Assembly: GCA_000720805.1 (NCBI GenBank)
Contig: JODI01000004.1
Span: forward strand, 62,001-126,000
DNA from: Streptomyces violaceoruber
GTDB taxonomy: Bacteria; Actinomycetota; Actinomycetes; Streptomycetales; Streptomycetaceae
Length of the DNA stretch: 64,000 nt
Direction: 5' to 3'
Shown here: positions 39,236-47,028 of the stretch, piece after piece
Layout of the letters: each line of letters begins with the position of its first letter
How positions within the stretch are numbered: position 1 is the stretch's first letter
The notes under the pieces: model-generated
Seen by the model: the letters and a program-made list of their open reading frames with translations, nothing else
Told to the model about the DNA's origin: nothing
Databases searched by the model: none
Program-made: the position numbers and the translations under genes

Positions 39236-39777
39236 CAGGCGGCCTCCTCGGCGAACACGTCGAGGAACGCCTCGCAGAACGCCTTGAGGTCGTCGGGCTT
39301 GCGGCTGGTGACCAGCTTGTTGTTGCCGTGGTCGCAGATCTTGACCTGCTCGTCCACCCAGGTGCCGCCCGCGTTGCGGATGTCGGTCTGCAGGCTCGGC
39401 CACGAGGTCAGCACCCGCCCGCGGACGACGTCCGCCTCGACGAGACTCCAGGGGGCATGGCAGATGGCGGCCACCGGCCGGCCCTGCTCGAAGAAGGCCT
39501 GGATGAACGAGACGGCCTTCTCGTCCATCCGCAGGAAGTCCGGGTTGGCCACACCGCCCGGCAGGACGAGCGCGCCGAAGGAGTCGGCCGAGGCCTCGCC
39601 CACCACCTCGTCCACGGGGAACGTGTCCGCCTTGTCGAGGTGGTTGAAGGCCTGGATCTCACCCGACTGCGTCGAGACCAGCACGGGATCGTGGCCCGCG
39701 TTCTTCGCCGCCTGCCACGGATCGGTGAGCTCGACCTGCTCGACGCCCTCGGGTGCCGTCAGAAACGCGATGCGCAT
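39235..39777 (-). CDS. DJ-1/PfpI family protein (type 1 glutamine-amidotransferase fold)
   Basis: 180-residue DJ-1/PfpI/YraA-like protein. Nucleophile elbow AICHAPW with the conserved Cys (~104), Glu near residue 15 (VEQVELTDP), ALVLPGGVANPDFLR and SLQTDIRNAGGTWVDEQV. Relatives are stress proteins, proposed protease/deglycase-type activities being disputed. It lies directly before katE with a one-base overlap, and GAAAGGCGG precedes its ATG. Context implies protection during oxidative stress. No membrane or signal sequence. Confidence 0.9.
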   Translation of the reverse strand: MRIAFLTAPEGVEQVELTDPWQAAKNAGHDPVLVSTQSGEIQAFNHLDKADTFPVDEVVGEASADSFGALVLPGGVANPDFLRMDEKAVSFIQAFFEQGRPVAAICHAPWSLVEADVVRGRVLTSWPSLQTDIRNAGGTWVDEQVKICDHGNNKLVTSRKPDDLKAFCEAFLDVFAEEAA

Positions 39778-39783
39778 GGTGTT

Positions 39784-39906
39784 TCAACCGCCTTTCATGG
39801 AAAGCTTCTTGATGCGCGCGGGCCTCCTGTCGCGCGGCCCGGGCCGGCGGGCCCCGTCGCCTCGCGCGGTGGCGATCTCGTTGGCCTGGCCGCGGCCGAG
39901 GCTCAT
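39784..39906 (-). CDS. 40-residue basic ORF translationally coupled in the catalase operon
   Basis: Short frame MSLGRGQANEIATARGDG... with about 25% Arg/Lys, no recognised family. Support for translation: its ATG (39906) overlaps the CBS-gene TGA exactly as ATGA, the same junction type as the neighbouring genes, and its stop is six bases before the PfpI ATG. No independent ribosome site is visible. It may be a small regulatory protein, or merely a leader that couples translation to PfpI. Confidence 0.5.
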   Translation of the reverse strand: MSLGRGQANEIATARGDGARRPGPRDRRPARIKKLSMKGG

Positions 39907-40355
39907 AGGACGTCCAGTCCGTCGCCGCCCCGCTCCCGGTCCGGCTCGGCCCGGCTGATGTCGGCGAGCGTCGAGTCCGGGTCCTCGGCCTCGGCCACGT
40001 CGCCGAGGCTGACCATGCCGACCGGCAGTCCGTCCTCGACGACCGGCAGCCGCCGTACGGCGTGCGCCCGCATCAGGGCGACAGCGGCCGACACCGGGTC
40101 GTCGGGGGCCACCATCACCGGGTCCGGGGTGCACACGGCCTGGGCGCTCACGGTCAGCGGGTCGATGCCGTCGGCGACGGCCCGCACCGTGATGTCCCGG
40201 TCGGTGAGCACCCCGACCACCTGCTGACCGTCGGCCACCAGGACGTCACCGATGTTCTGCGCGCGCATCAGCTGCGCCGCCTCGACGAGCGAGGCGTCCG
40301 GGCGGACGGCGACCGCACCGGGTGTCATCACGTCCTTGACGAAGTCGGCCGTCAC
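39903..40355 (-). CDS. CBS-pair domain protein
   Basis: 150-residue protein made of two CBS domains (MTPGAVAVRPDASLVEAAQLMRAQNIGDVLVADGQQVVGVLTDRDI and TPDPVMVAPDDPVSAAVALMRAHAVRRLPVVEDGLPVGMVSLGD), the pair that binds adenosine nucleotides. The start is the GTG at 40355 overlapping the DUF2795 stop (GTGA); downstream ATGs are inside the first CBS motif. Stand-alone CBS proteins of this kind are typical of actinobacterial stress and dormancy regulons. Acts presumably as an energy sensor for an unknown partner. Confidence 0.9.
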   Translation of the reverse strand: MTADFVKDVMTPGAVAVRPDASLVEAAQLMRAQNIGDVLVADGQQVVGVLTDRDITVRAVADGIDPLTVSAQAVCTPDPVMVAPDDPVSAAVALMRAHAVRRLPVVEDGLPVGMVSLGDVAEAEDPDSTLADISRAEPDRERGGDGLDVL

Positions 40356-40735
40356 TGGCCCTCCCTCCGGGTCAGGGCCCGCGCGAGCTCCTGGACGTTG
40401 GCGTAGCGCTCGCCGCGCGGCTGCCGTTCCAGGGCCTCGACCAGGCCGTCGGGGGCGCTCTTGCGGCGCAGGACACGTACCAGGTCCCCGGCGCTCGCGG
40501 GGAACGAGCTGCGGCCCAGCAGCCGGGCCAGTTCCAGCCGGACCGCCTCCAGCGACGCCCCGGCGTGGCCCGGTGTCACCGGGCCGCCCGCGATCTCGGG
40601 GTCGTCGTCGGCGGTCGGCTCGGGGTCGTGCCACTCCTCCGTCCGGGTGGGGTGCCCGGACCGCAGCAGACCCTGCAGTTCGTGCTTCATCTCCTCGTCG
40701 CGATGGCGGCTCAGCCGGTCACTGCCTCGCTGCAT
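40352..40735 (-). CDS. DUF2795 domain protein
   Basis: 127-residue protein; C-terminal ~55 residues match the DUF2795 pattern (LARLLGRSSFPASAGDLVRVLRRKSAPDGLVEALERQPRGERYANVQELARALTR), a small helical fold whose proteins are frequent in actinobacterial stress gene clusters. The N-terminal half is hydrophilic with HELQGLLRSGHPTRTEEW. GGAGGGAG lies just before the ATG at 40735. First gene of the operon DUF2795-CBS-ORF40-PfpI-KatE. Confidence 0.85.
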   Translation of the reverse strand: MQRGSDRLSRHRDEEMKHELQGLLRSGHPTRTEEWHDPEPTADDDPEIAGGPVTPGHAGASLEAVRLELARLLGRSSFPASAGDLVRVLRRKSAPDGLVEALERQPRGERYANVQELARALTRREGQ

Positions 40736-40771
40736 GTTCTCCCTCCAGATCCTTCGGGGTGGGCACCGCGT

Positions 40772-40796
40772 ACCCGAGGGCCGGAGACCGACACGG
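40772..40796 (-). promoter_or_regulatory. SigB-type promoter of the catalase operon
   Basis: Minus strand: GTGT (40796-40793), 15-base spacer, GGGTAC (40777-40772), about 36 bases before the DUF2795 ATG. It matches GNNT-N14/16-GGGTAC. Confidence 0.7.
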
Positions 40797-40870
40797 GGTT
40801 TGCACCCCCAATGGTGGGAGACCCGATCCGGGCCCCCCGCTCAGAAGCTCACTCCTGCAGAAGGACAGCC

Positions 40871-41137
40871 ATGGCGGTGCTCGCTGTGATCATTCCGCTC
40901 CTCATGCTCGGCGTGGTGCTGGCCCTGGGCCGGTACGAGGAGCTGCTGCTGCCGGGAGATCCCGGGGACGGCGCCGACCGACCGGAACCGGCCGGCGCCC
41001 CGTCCCCCGCGACTCCCGTCATGTCAGAGGTTGCTCCCGTTGCTCGTGCCACCGCTCGTGCTGCTGCTTCGGCGGCCCCTCCGGTTCCGGTTACTTCTTC
41101 TCCCGGCCCGGCAGGAACTCCTGCACCTTCGCCTTGA
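40871..41137 (+). CDS. Small single-span membrane protein
   Basis: 88 residues: one N-terminal transmembrane helix (AVLAVIIPLLMLGVVLALG) directly followed by RYEELLLP and then a disordered Ala/Pro-rich tail. The membrane-RYEELLLP combination resembles small proteins I have seen in other Streptomyces. AAGGA lies five bases before the ATG. The 3' 47 bases overlap the convergent pyruvate-oxidase-like gene, so the tail may be over-long. Function unknown. Confidence 0.65.
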   Translation: MAVLAVIIPLLMLGVVLALGRYEELLLPGDPGDGADRPEPAGAPSPATPVMSEVAPVARATARAAASAAPPVPVTSSPGPAGTPAPSP

Positions 41138-42887
41138 AGCCCTGCTTGACCACGGACCCGCGGTCCGCGTCGCCCCTGAGGATCGAGGCGGCCGTGGCCT
41201 CCATCTGCTCCCAGGTGGCGTGCGGGGGGATCGGCGGCACGGCAGGGTCGGTGAGGAACTCGATCACCGCGGGGCCGTCCGCCTCCAGGCCGGCCCGCCA
41301 GCCCGCCTCGACGTCCTCCGGCTTCTCCACGCGGATCCCGGTCAGCCCCAGGGAGCGGGCGAACGCCGCGTACTGCACGTCCGGCAGCTGCTGCGAGGGC
41401 AGGAAGGACGGGGAGCCCTCCATGGCCCGCATCTCCCAGGTGACCTGGTTGAGGTCGTGGTTGTTCCAGACGGCGACGATCAGCCGCGGGTCCTCCCACA
41501 GGTCGCGGTACTTCGCCGCCGTGATCAGCTCCGCCATCCCGTTCATCTGCATCGCGCCGTCGCCGACCAGCGCGATCGCCGGCCGGTCCGGGTGGGCGAA
41601 CTTCGCGCCGATCGCGTACGGCACACCGCAGCCCATCGTCGCGAGCGTCCCGGACAGCGAGCCGCGCATGCCCGGCCGCATCGTCAGGTGCCGCGCGTAC
41701 CAGTTCGCCGTCGACCCCGAGTCGGAGGAGACGATCGCGTCGGACGGCAGCAGCGGATCGAGCGCGTGCGCCACGTACTCCGGGTTGATCGGGTCGGCCG
41801 ACTGCTGGGACCGCCGCTCCATCACCTCGCGCCAGCGCGTGACGTTGTCGCACACCGTCCCGTACCAGTCGCGCTCACCCCGGTCGGCGTCCAGCATCGG
41901 GATCAGCCGCTGAAGCGTCGCCTTCGCGTCGCCGACGAGATTCACCTCGTACGGGTAACGCATCCCGACCATGTGCGGGTCGATGTCGATCTGCACCCCG
42001 CGCGCCTTGCCGAACTCCGGCAGGAACTGGGTGTACGGGAACGAGGACCCGATGGTCAGCAGGGTGTCGCAGTCCCGCATCAGCTCATACGACGGACGAG
42101 TGCCGAGCAGGCCGATCGAGCCGGTGACGTACGGGAGTTCGTCGCTCAGGACGTCCTTGCCGAGCAGTGCCTTGGCCACGCCCGCGCCGAGCATCTCGGC
42201 CACCCGCTCCACCTCGGTACGCGCGCCGGCCGCGCCCTGGCCGACCAGGATCGCGACCTTGTCGCCGGCGTTCAGGATCTCCGCGGCCCGGCGCAGGGAG
42301 TCCTCGGACGGAACCGCCGTCCAGGCACTGCGGTCCAGGCTGGAGGGCACCATCTTGAACTCGTGCGTGGGCGCCGAGTAGTCCAGCTCCTGCACATCAC
42401 CGGGAATGATGACCGCGGTCGGACAGCGCCGCGCGTACGCCGTACGGATCGCCCGGTCCAGCACGTTCGGCAGCTGCTCGGGGACCGTCACCGTCTCCAC
42501 GAAGTCGGAGGCGACGTCCTTGTACAGCGTGTGCAGGTCGACTTCCTGCTGGTAGGAGCCGCCCATCGCGGTGCGGTGCGTCTGACCGACGATCGCCAGC
42601 ACCGGCACATGGTCCAGTTTCGCGTCGTACAGCCCGTTCAGCAGGTGGATCGCGCCGGGCCCCGAGGTCGCCGCGCACACTCCGAGACGGCCGCTGAACT
42701 TGGCGTAACCGACCGCTTCGAAGGCGGACATCTCCTCGTGCCGGGACTGGATGAAACGGGGTTGGTTGTCGGCCCGTCCCCAGGCGGCGAGGAGGCCGTT
42801 GATGCCGTCGCCGGGATAGCCGAAGACGTGCTCCACACCCCATTCGCGCAACCGCTGCAGGACGTGGTCGGAGACCTTGGCGCTCAT
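41091..42887 (-). CDS. Thiamine-pyrophosphate enzyme, pyruvate oxidase/dehydrogenase-like
   Basis: 598-residue TPP enzyme of the acetolactate-synthase/PoxB superfamily, probably oxidising pyruvate to acetate or acetyl phosphate. N-terminal pyrimidine domain with FGYPGDGINGLL and the catalytic Glu in SRHEEMSAFEAVGYA; central FAD-type domain; C-terminal PP domain with the GDGAMQMNG...NN metal/TPP motif (VGDGAMQMNGMAEL, VWNNHD). The end lacks a clearly amphipathic membrane helix like that of E. coli PoxB; it is short and basic (PGREKK). The GTTT-N14-GGGTGA motif upstream suggests stress control. Acetolactate synthase is a less likely alternative. Confidence 0.88.
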   Translation of the reverse strand: MSAKVSDHVLQRLREWGVEHVFGYPGDGINGLLAAWGRADNQPRFIQSRHEEMSAFEAVGYAKFSGRLGVCAATSGPGAIHLLNGLYDAKLDHVPVLAIVGQTHRTAMGGSYQQEVDLHTLYKDVASDFVETVTVPEQLPNVLDRAIRTAYARRCPTAVIIPGDVQELDYSAPTHEFKMVPSSLDRSAWTAVPSEDSLRRAAEILNAGDKVAILVGQGAAGARTEVERVAEMLGAGVAKALLGKDVLSDELPYVTGSIGLLGTRPSYELMRDCDTLLTIGSSFPYTQFLPEFGKARGVQIDIDPHMVGMRYPYEVNLVGDAKATLQRLIPMLDADRGERDWYGTVCDNVTRWREVMERRSQQSADPINPEYVAHALDPLLPSDAIVSSDSGSTANWYARHLTMRPGMRGSLSGTLATMGCGVPYAIGAKFAHPDRPAIALVGDGAMQMNGMAELITAAKYRDLWEDPRLIVAVWNNHDLNQVTWEMRAMEGSPSFLPSQQLPDVQYAAFARSLGLTGIRVEKPEDVEAGWRAGLEADGPAVIEFLTDPAVPPIPPHATWEQMEATAASILRGDADRGSVVKQGFKAKVQEFLPGREKK

Positions 42888-42933
42888 GTACGGACCTCCC
42901 GGACCTAGGTGACACAGGCAGCAGTCCTACGAG

Positions 42934-42957
42934 TCACCCCGCGCGCCCCCGGAAAAC
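42934..42957 (-). promoter_or_regulatory. Possible SigB-like promoter of the pyruvate-oxidase-like gene
   Basis: Minus strand GTTT (42957-42954), 14-base spacer, GGGTGA (42939-42934). The -35 and spacing fit the SigB pattern; the -10 deviates at positions 5-6 (GGGTGA instead of GGGTAC). Confidence 0.35.
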
Positions 42958-43128
42958 CTGCCCGGTTTGCCGCCGGAGGTCGGGGGCAGGCGCACTCCAG
43001 TGCTTCGGACCGGAGGCACGTCCGTGGGAGCGGCCCCTCGCGCCGCCCCGGACGCGCCTGCCACAGCCGCAGACGCGCTCCCACGGTGACCGGCCATCCA
43101 GAGCACAACCTAGGGAGTTGCATCGCAC

Positions 43129-43923
43129 ATGCCCACCCAAGTGAGCGCGAAGCACCACCCGCACGACGACGCCCCCGACACCGCGGAAGCCTTCCGCAGG
43201 CTCGCCGCGCTCCCCCCGGGAGAGGAGCGCGACGCCCTGCGCGGCAAGATCGTCGAGGCCTGGCTGCCCATGGCCGACCGGCTCGCCGGACGGTTCCGCA
43301 ACCGCGGCGAGAGTCCCGAGGACCTGCGCCAGGTCGCGGCCCTCGGCCTGGTCAAGGCCGTCGACCGCTATGACCCCGAGCGCGCCAACGCGTTCGAGAG
43401 CTACGCCGTGCCGACCATCACCGGCGAGATCAAGCGGCACTTCCGCGACCACATGTGGACCCTGCATGTGCCGCGCCGGGTCCAGGACCTGCGCAACCGC
43501 GTCCGCTTCGCCGGCCAGGAACTGTCCCAGACCATCTCCGGGCGCCGGCCCACGGTCGCGGAGATCGCCGAACACGCGGGCATGAGCGAGGAGGACGTCC
43601 TCGTCGGTCTGGAGGCCCTGGAGAGCTTCACCGCGCTGTCCCTGGACGCGGAGATGCCCGGCAGCGAGGACGGCTACTCGCTCGGCGACGCCCTCGGCGC
43701 ACCCGACCCGGCGCTGGACACGGTGGTGGACCGGGAGTCCGTGCGGTCCCGGCTCGCGGCACTGCCGGAGCGCGAGCGGGCGATTCTCTACATGCGGTTC
43801 TTCGGGGACATGACGCAGAGCCGGATCGCGGAGCAGCTCGGGATCTCGCAGATGCATGTGTCCCGGCTGATCAGCCGGTGCTGCGGGCGGGTGCGGGAGC
43901 AGGTGCTTCGGGACGCCGCGTAG
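43129..43923 (+). CDS. SigB/SigF/SigG-family (group 3) RNA polymerase sigma factor
   Basis: 264-residue group 3 sigma factor, the stress/sporulation branch. Region 2: IVEAWLPMADRLAGRFRNRGESPEDLRQVAALGLVKAVDRYDPERANAFESYAVPTITGEIKRHFRDH; region 3 with RVQDLRNRVRFAGQEL; region 4: RLAALPERERAILYMRFFGDMTQSRIAEQLGISQMHVSRLI, the helix-turn-helix that reads GNNT-type -35 boxes. AGGGAG precedes the ATG by about 11 bases. No anti-sigma gene is adjacent, unlike many sigB-like loci. Several SigB-type promoters lie around it; which paralogue (B, F, G, H, I, K, L, M, N) it is cannot be decided here. Confidence 0.92.
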   Translation: MPTQVSAKHHPHDDAPDTAEAFRRLAALPPGEERDALRGKIVEAWLPMADRLAGRFRNRGESPEDLRQVAALGLVKAVDRYDPERANAFESYAVPTITGEIKRHFRDHMWTLHVPRRVQDLRNRVRFAGQELSQTISGRRPTVAEIAEHAGMSEEDVLVGLEALESFTALSLDAEMPGSEDGYSLGDALGAPDPALDTVVDRESVRSRLAALPERERAILYMRFFGDMTQSRIAEQLGISQMHVSRLISRCCGRVREQVLRDAA

Positions 43924-44613
43924 CTCGTGCGGGGCGCGGGTTCGTTCTCCGGTGCCGTTCCGTGGGTGCCGGGGGCGCGGTTGAGCCGTATCGGTACGCG
44001 CGGCAGCAGGTGAGGAGCCGTATCCGCGGCGTCAGGTGACGTGCGGTACGCACAGCTGCAAGTGACGTGCGGTACGCATGGCGGCGGGTGACATTCGGTA
44101 CGCAAGACAGCAGGTGAGGTTGCGTACGTGCGGCAGCAGGTGGCGTCGCGTCCGACACCGGCCGACCCGCCGCGGAGGCAGGCCGTGGAGCCTCGCCCGG
44201 TCGGACGGCACCGGCTCAGGGCGGTCGGGCTCACGCCGTCCCCGGTGCCCCTCCCTTCGGTCCGGTCCGGTGCGGGTGGAGCGGGCGGCGGTCACGTCCG
44301 CGCGGGCCGTGGGGATGCGCGGGCCGTGGGGATGCGCGCCGTGGGGATTGGGCGGGCCACGTATCCGCGCCCCCGTGCGGCCGGGCGTCGGCCGGTCCGC
44401 CGCGTACGTCTGCCGCGGGCGCACGGAACCGGGCCGCAGACGGGGCGGACGGGTGCCGGCGCCCATCGGCCGCCGGTCGCGGTGGCGTGTCACCCGCTCG
44501 GCCGTCGGTGTCCCGCGAATGGTGTCCGGCCGCGCGCGGCGCGGCGGTGGGCGGGCTGTGATGGCTGCGGGGCACGACCCCGTGTCCCGCAGTCGGCCGA
44601 AGGAGTCCACCCC
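43924..44613. other. Non-coding region between the sigma factor and surface-protein genes
   Basis: 690 bases. The first part holds the 26-bp tandem repeat array (43993-44149). From about 44150 to 44590 long open frames exist on both strands, but they are Arg/Pro/Gly-rich with no family similarity and no ribosome site, as expected of non-coding GC-rich DNA. AAGGAG for the next gene lies at 44600-44605. Confidence 0.55.
43993..44149 (+). repeat. Six degenerate ~26-bp tandem repeats
   Basis: Six units of 25-27 bases with the shared frame GGTACGC-N5/6-GCAGGTGACGTGC: starts at about 43993, 44020, 44045, 44071, 44097 and 44124. The middle units share GTGACGTGCGGTACGCA exactly. The array lies 70 bases downstream of the sigma-factor stop and is not in an open frame with coding bias. 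Confidence 0.7.
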
Positions 44614-45522
44614 ATGCGCCGCAGCGCACGTGCCTTGTCCGCCGCCGTCCTGGCCGGTGCCGCTCTCGGTCTCGCCGGGCCGGCCGTCTCCGCGGAACCG
44701 ACCGCCGGGACGGAGCCGGTCGTGGAGGTCAGCCCGAGCGCCGCGTCCCCGGGCGACAGCGTCACCGTCTCCGTCTCCTGCGATCCGAGCGGCGGTGCCC
44801 CGCCCGAGTCGATCACCGCCACCTCGCAGGGCTTCGACCCGGGCAGCGCCGAGCTGAGTCTGGTCCCCGGCAACGACGGGGCCGCGAGCCCGTCCTACAG
44901 CGGCACCGCCCATATCGCCGCGACCGCCGGGCGCTCGGGGACCGCCGGGACCTCCGCGACCACCGGGACCTCCGAGGACGGCGAGAACGGCGAGAACGGC
45001 GTCGGCGGCGAGAACGACGTGGGTGGCCAGGCCGGCGAGGACGCCGTGGACAGCGAGGCGGGTGTGGGCGGCGAATCCGGCGTGGACGCCGAACACGCCT
45101 CCGGGCAGGACTCCGCCTGGACCGTGGACGGGAGCTGTCCGCCGGCGTCCGGCGGGCCGGGCAAGCCGTGGAGCGGCACGTACACGGTGAACCCGGGGAG
45201 CGCCGAACCCTGCACCGAGTCGTACGGCGGCTCCTGTGCCACCACTCAGCCCTGCACCGAGGCGTACGGCGGCTCCTGTGCCACCACTCAGCCCTGCACC
45301 GAGTCGTACGGCGGCTCCTGCGCCACCGCCCACCCCTGCACCGAGTCGTCGCACGGCGACTCCTGTCAGAGCGCAGGCGTCCAGCATGGGGTCCGGGCCG
45401 GCGTGGGGGGTGCCTTCAGCGACTCCGTGCCCGCCCTGGTCGCCGGTGGACTGCTGATCGCCGGCGCGCTCGGTGCGGCACTCCACCGCGTGCGCCACAA
45501 GGAGCCCGCCGCACACGACTGA
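44614..45522 (+). CDS. Secreted, membrane-anchored surface protein with Cys-rich 14-residue repeats
   Basis: 302-residue exported protein of no recognised family. Signal peptide 1-27 (MRRSARALSAAVLAGAALGLAGPAVSAEP, cleavage after VSA). Residues ~35-80: Ig-like sandwich (VEVSPSAASPGDSVTVSVSCDP). ~95-175: Gly/Glu/Ala/Asn-rich spacer with near-repeats (GENGENGVGGENDVGGQ). ~199-253: three and a half repeats of PCTESYGGSCATTQ, each with two Cys. ~275-292: one transmembrane helix (VPALVAGGLLIAGALGAAL), then RVRHKEPAAHD inside. The layout is a wall-spanning stalk displaying a disulphide-rich tip. AAGGAG nine bases before the ATG. No sortase LPXTG. Function unknown. Confidence 0.85.
   Translation: MRRSARALSAAVLAGAALGLAGPAVSAEPTAGTEPVVEVSPSAASPGDSVTVSVSCDPSGGAPPESITATSQGFDPGSAELSLVPGNDGAASPSYSGTAHIAATAGRSGTAGTSATTGTSEDGENGENGVGGENDVGGQAGEDAVDSEAGVGGESGVDAEHASGQDSAWTVDGSCPPASGGPGKPWSGTYTVNPGSAEPCTESYGGSCATTQPCTEAYGGSCATTQPCTESYGGSCATAHPCTESSHGDSCQSAGVQHGVRAGVGGAFSDSVPALVAGGLLIAGALGAALHRVRHKEPAAHD
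45208..45372 (+). repeat. Four 42-bp repeats in the surface-protein gene
   Basis: Units at 45208-45249, 45250-45291 and 45292-45333 are nearly identical (one Ser/Ala codon and a few bases differ); the fourth (45334 to about 45372) is diverged and short. Each encodes PCT(E)(S/A)YGGSCATTQ. Confidence 0.85.
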
Positions 45523-45774
45523 CCCCGACCGACGCCGCCCCTGTCCGCACCGGGCGCCCCATCGCCCCCCGACCGCCCCACGTGTGATCCGCGCAACCCG
45601 CGTCGGCGCTCATGGCATCCCGCCTCGCTGGGTACTCAGAGGCCGAGGGAACGACCGCACCGCACGAGACCGCAGGAGCCGTCGGGGGCACCACCACCAC
45701 CGCCGGCCGCCGGATGAGAAGAGCAGCGCCACAGGCCCGCACGGCCCCGCACGGGCCCGCACACGGAGGTACGG

Positions 45775-47028
45775 ATGCCGCGGACGGACCCGGAAGGCCA
45801 CGGCCCCGTCCGTTTCGGGCCGCCGCTCCCCGAGGACGGACTGCCCGTGCTGCCCGAACTGTCCGCCGTGCTCGCCGCGGCGGCCGGCCGTGCGCGGAGC
45901 GAACCGGTCGGCGGCGGGACCGCCCTGCTGGAAGCCGCCTGCGGCTACTGGGACCGGCGGGGCCTGCCCACCGAGCCCGACCGGGTGGCGGCCGCCCCCG
46001 GCGCCCCCGCCCTGCTGCTGGCGCTGACCGCCGCGCTCGACGGAGACGTCCTGGTGCCGCGGCCCTGTGCCGCCTGGTGGGCGCCGTACGCACGCCTGTT
46101 GGGGCGCCCCGTCTTCCATGTGCCGACCCCGGCCGAGTCCGGCGGCGTCCCGGACCCGTACGCCATGCTGGAGACCGTGCGCCGGGTGCGTGCCGAGGGC
46201 GGTGACCCGCGGCTGCTCGTCCTGTCCGTCGCCGACGACCCCACCGCCACCGTGGCCGCGCCCGAGCTGCTGCACGAGACCGTCCAGGCCGCCGTCGAGG
46301 AAGGCCTGCACCTGGTCAGTGACGAGACCTGGCGCGACACACTGCACGACCCGCACGGCACCATGCTGCTCAGCCCCGCCGAGATGTTCCCCGAGAAGGT
46401 CACCGTCGTCAGCGACCTGGCCGGGGCCCTGCTGCCGACCGGCTGGCCGGCCGCTGTGGCCCGCTTCCCGGGGGGCGAGGCCGACGGGGACGCCCTGCAC
46501 GCGCGCGTGCTCGACATCCTGACCGCGCTCGGCGCCCGGGTCGCCGCACCCGTCGCCGCGGCGGCCGGATACGCCCTCGACGAGCCGGAGCCGGTCATCG
46601 CCCGCCAGAGGGCCGCCGTACGGCTGCACGCGCGCGTGGCCGCCGCCGCGCACACCGCCGTCGCCACCGCGGGCGCCGTCGCCCGGCCCCCGCAGGCCGG
46701 CCGCCACCTCTACGTCGACCTCGGTGCCCTGGCGCCCGCACTCGGCGCGCAGGGCGTGCGCGACGCGCAGGAACTGGAGGACTTCCTCACCGCCCGGCTC
46801 GGCATGCCCGCCCCGGGCGGCCACCGCTTCGGCGACGACCTCGGGGCGCTGCGAGTGCGGCTGTCCACCGGCCCGCTGCTGGGCGGCGGCACGGACGACG
46901 AGCGCGCCGAATGCCTCGATTCACCCGCGCCGTTGGAACTGCCACAGATGCAACGCGCGTTGCTTCTTCTGGGATCGGTCTTCGACGATCTCCGCGACGA
47001 CGCTCAGCGATGGGAGCCTTCTCGATGA
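45775..47028 (+). CDS. Aminotransferase class I/II-fold protein lacking the PLP lysine
   Basis: 417-residue protein with the overall fold order of class I/II aminotransferases: gate of PLP-phosphate glycines, VLVPRPCAAWWAPYARLLGRPVFHVP, LHLVSDETWRDTL (the Asp pairing with the PLP pyridine nitrogen) and the C-terminal LRVRLSTGPLL (substrate Arg). Two key residues are changed. The NP-TG loop reads SVADDPTATV, so the conserved Asn is Asp; and the segment that normally holds the Schiff-base Lys reads VVSDLAGALLPTGWPAAV, without any Lys. It is probably not a transaminase. GGAGG precedes the ATG. The stop overlaps the MBL gene (ATGA). Confidence 0.85.
   Translation: MPRTDPEGHGPVRFGPPLPEDGLPVLPELSAVLAAAAGRARSEPVGGGTALLEAACGYWDRRGLPTEPDRVAAAPGAPALLLALTAALDGDVLVPRPCAAWWAPYARLLGRPVFHVPTPAESGGVPDPYAMLETVRRVRAEGGDPRLLVLSVADDPTATVAAPELLHETVQAAVEEGLHLVSDETWRDTLHDPHGTMLLSPAEMFPEKVTVVSDLAGALLPTGWPAAVARFPGGEADGDALHARVLDILTALGARVAAPVAAAAGYALDEPEPVIARQRAAVRLHARVAAAAHTAVATAGAVARPPQAGRHLYVDLGALAPALGAQGVRDAQELEDFLTARLGMPAPGGHRFGDDLGALRVRLSTGPLLGGGTDDERAECLDSPAPLELPQMQRALLLLGSVFDDLRDDAQRWEPSR

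Noticed and set aside
43924..44600. Possible coding regions upstream of the surface-protein gene (in-frame extension to 44128)
   Set aside because: No ribosome site, no signal peptide at the upstream start, and Arg/Pro-rich composition; the signal peptide starts exactly at 44614 with AAGGAG.
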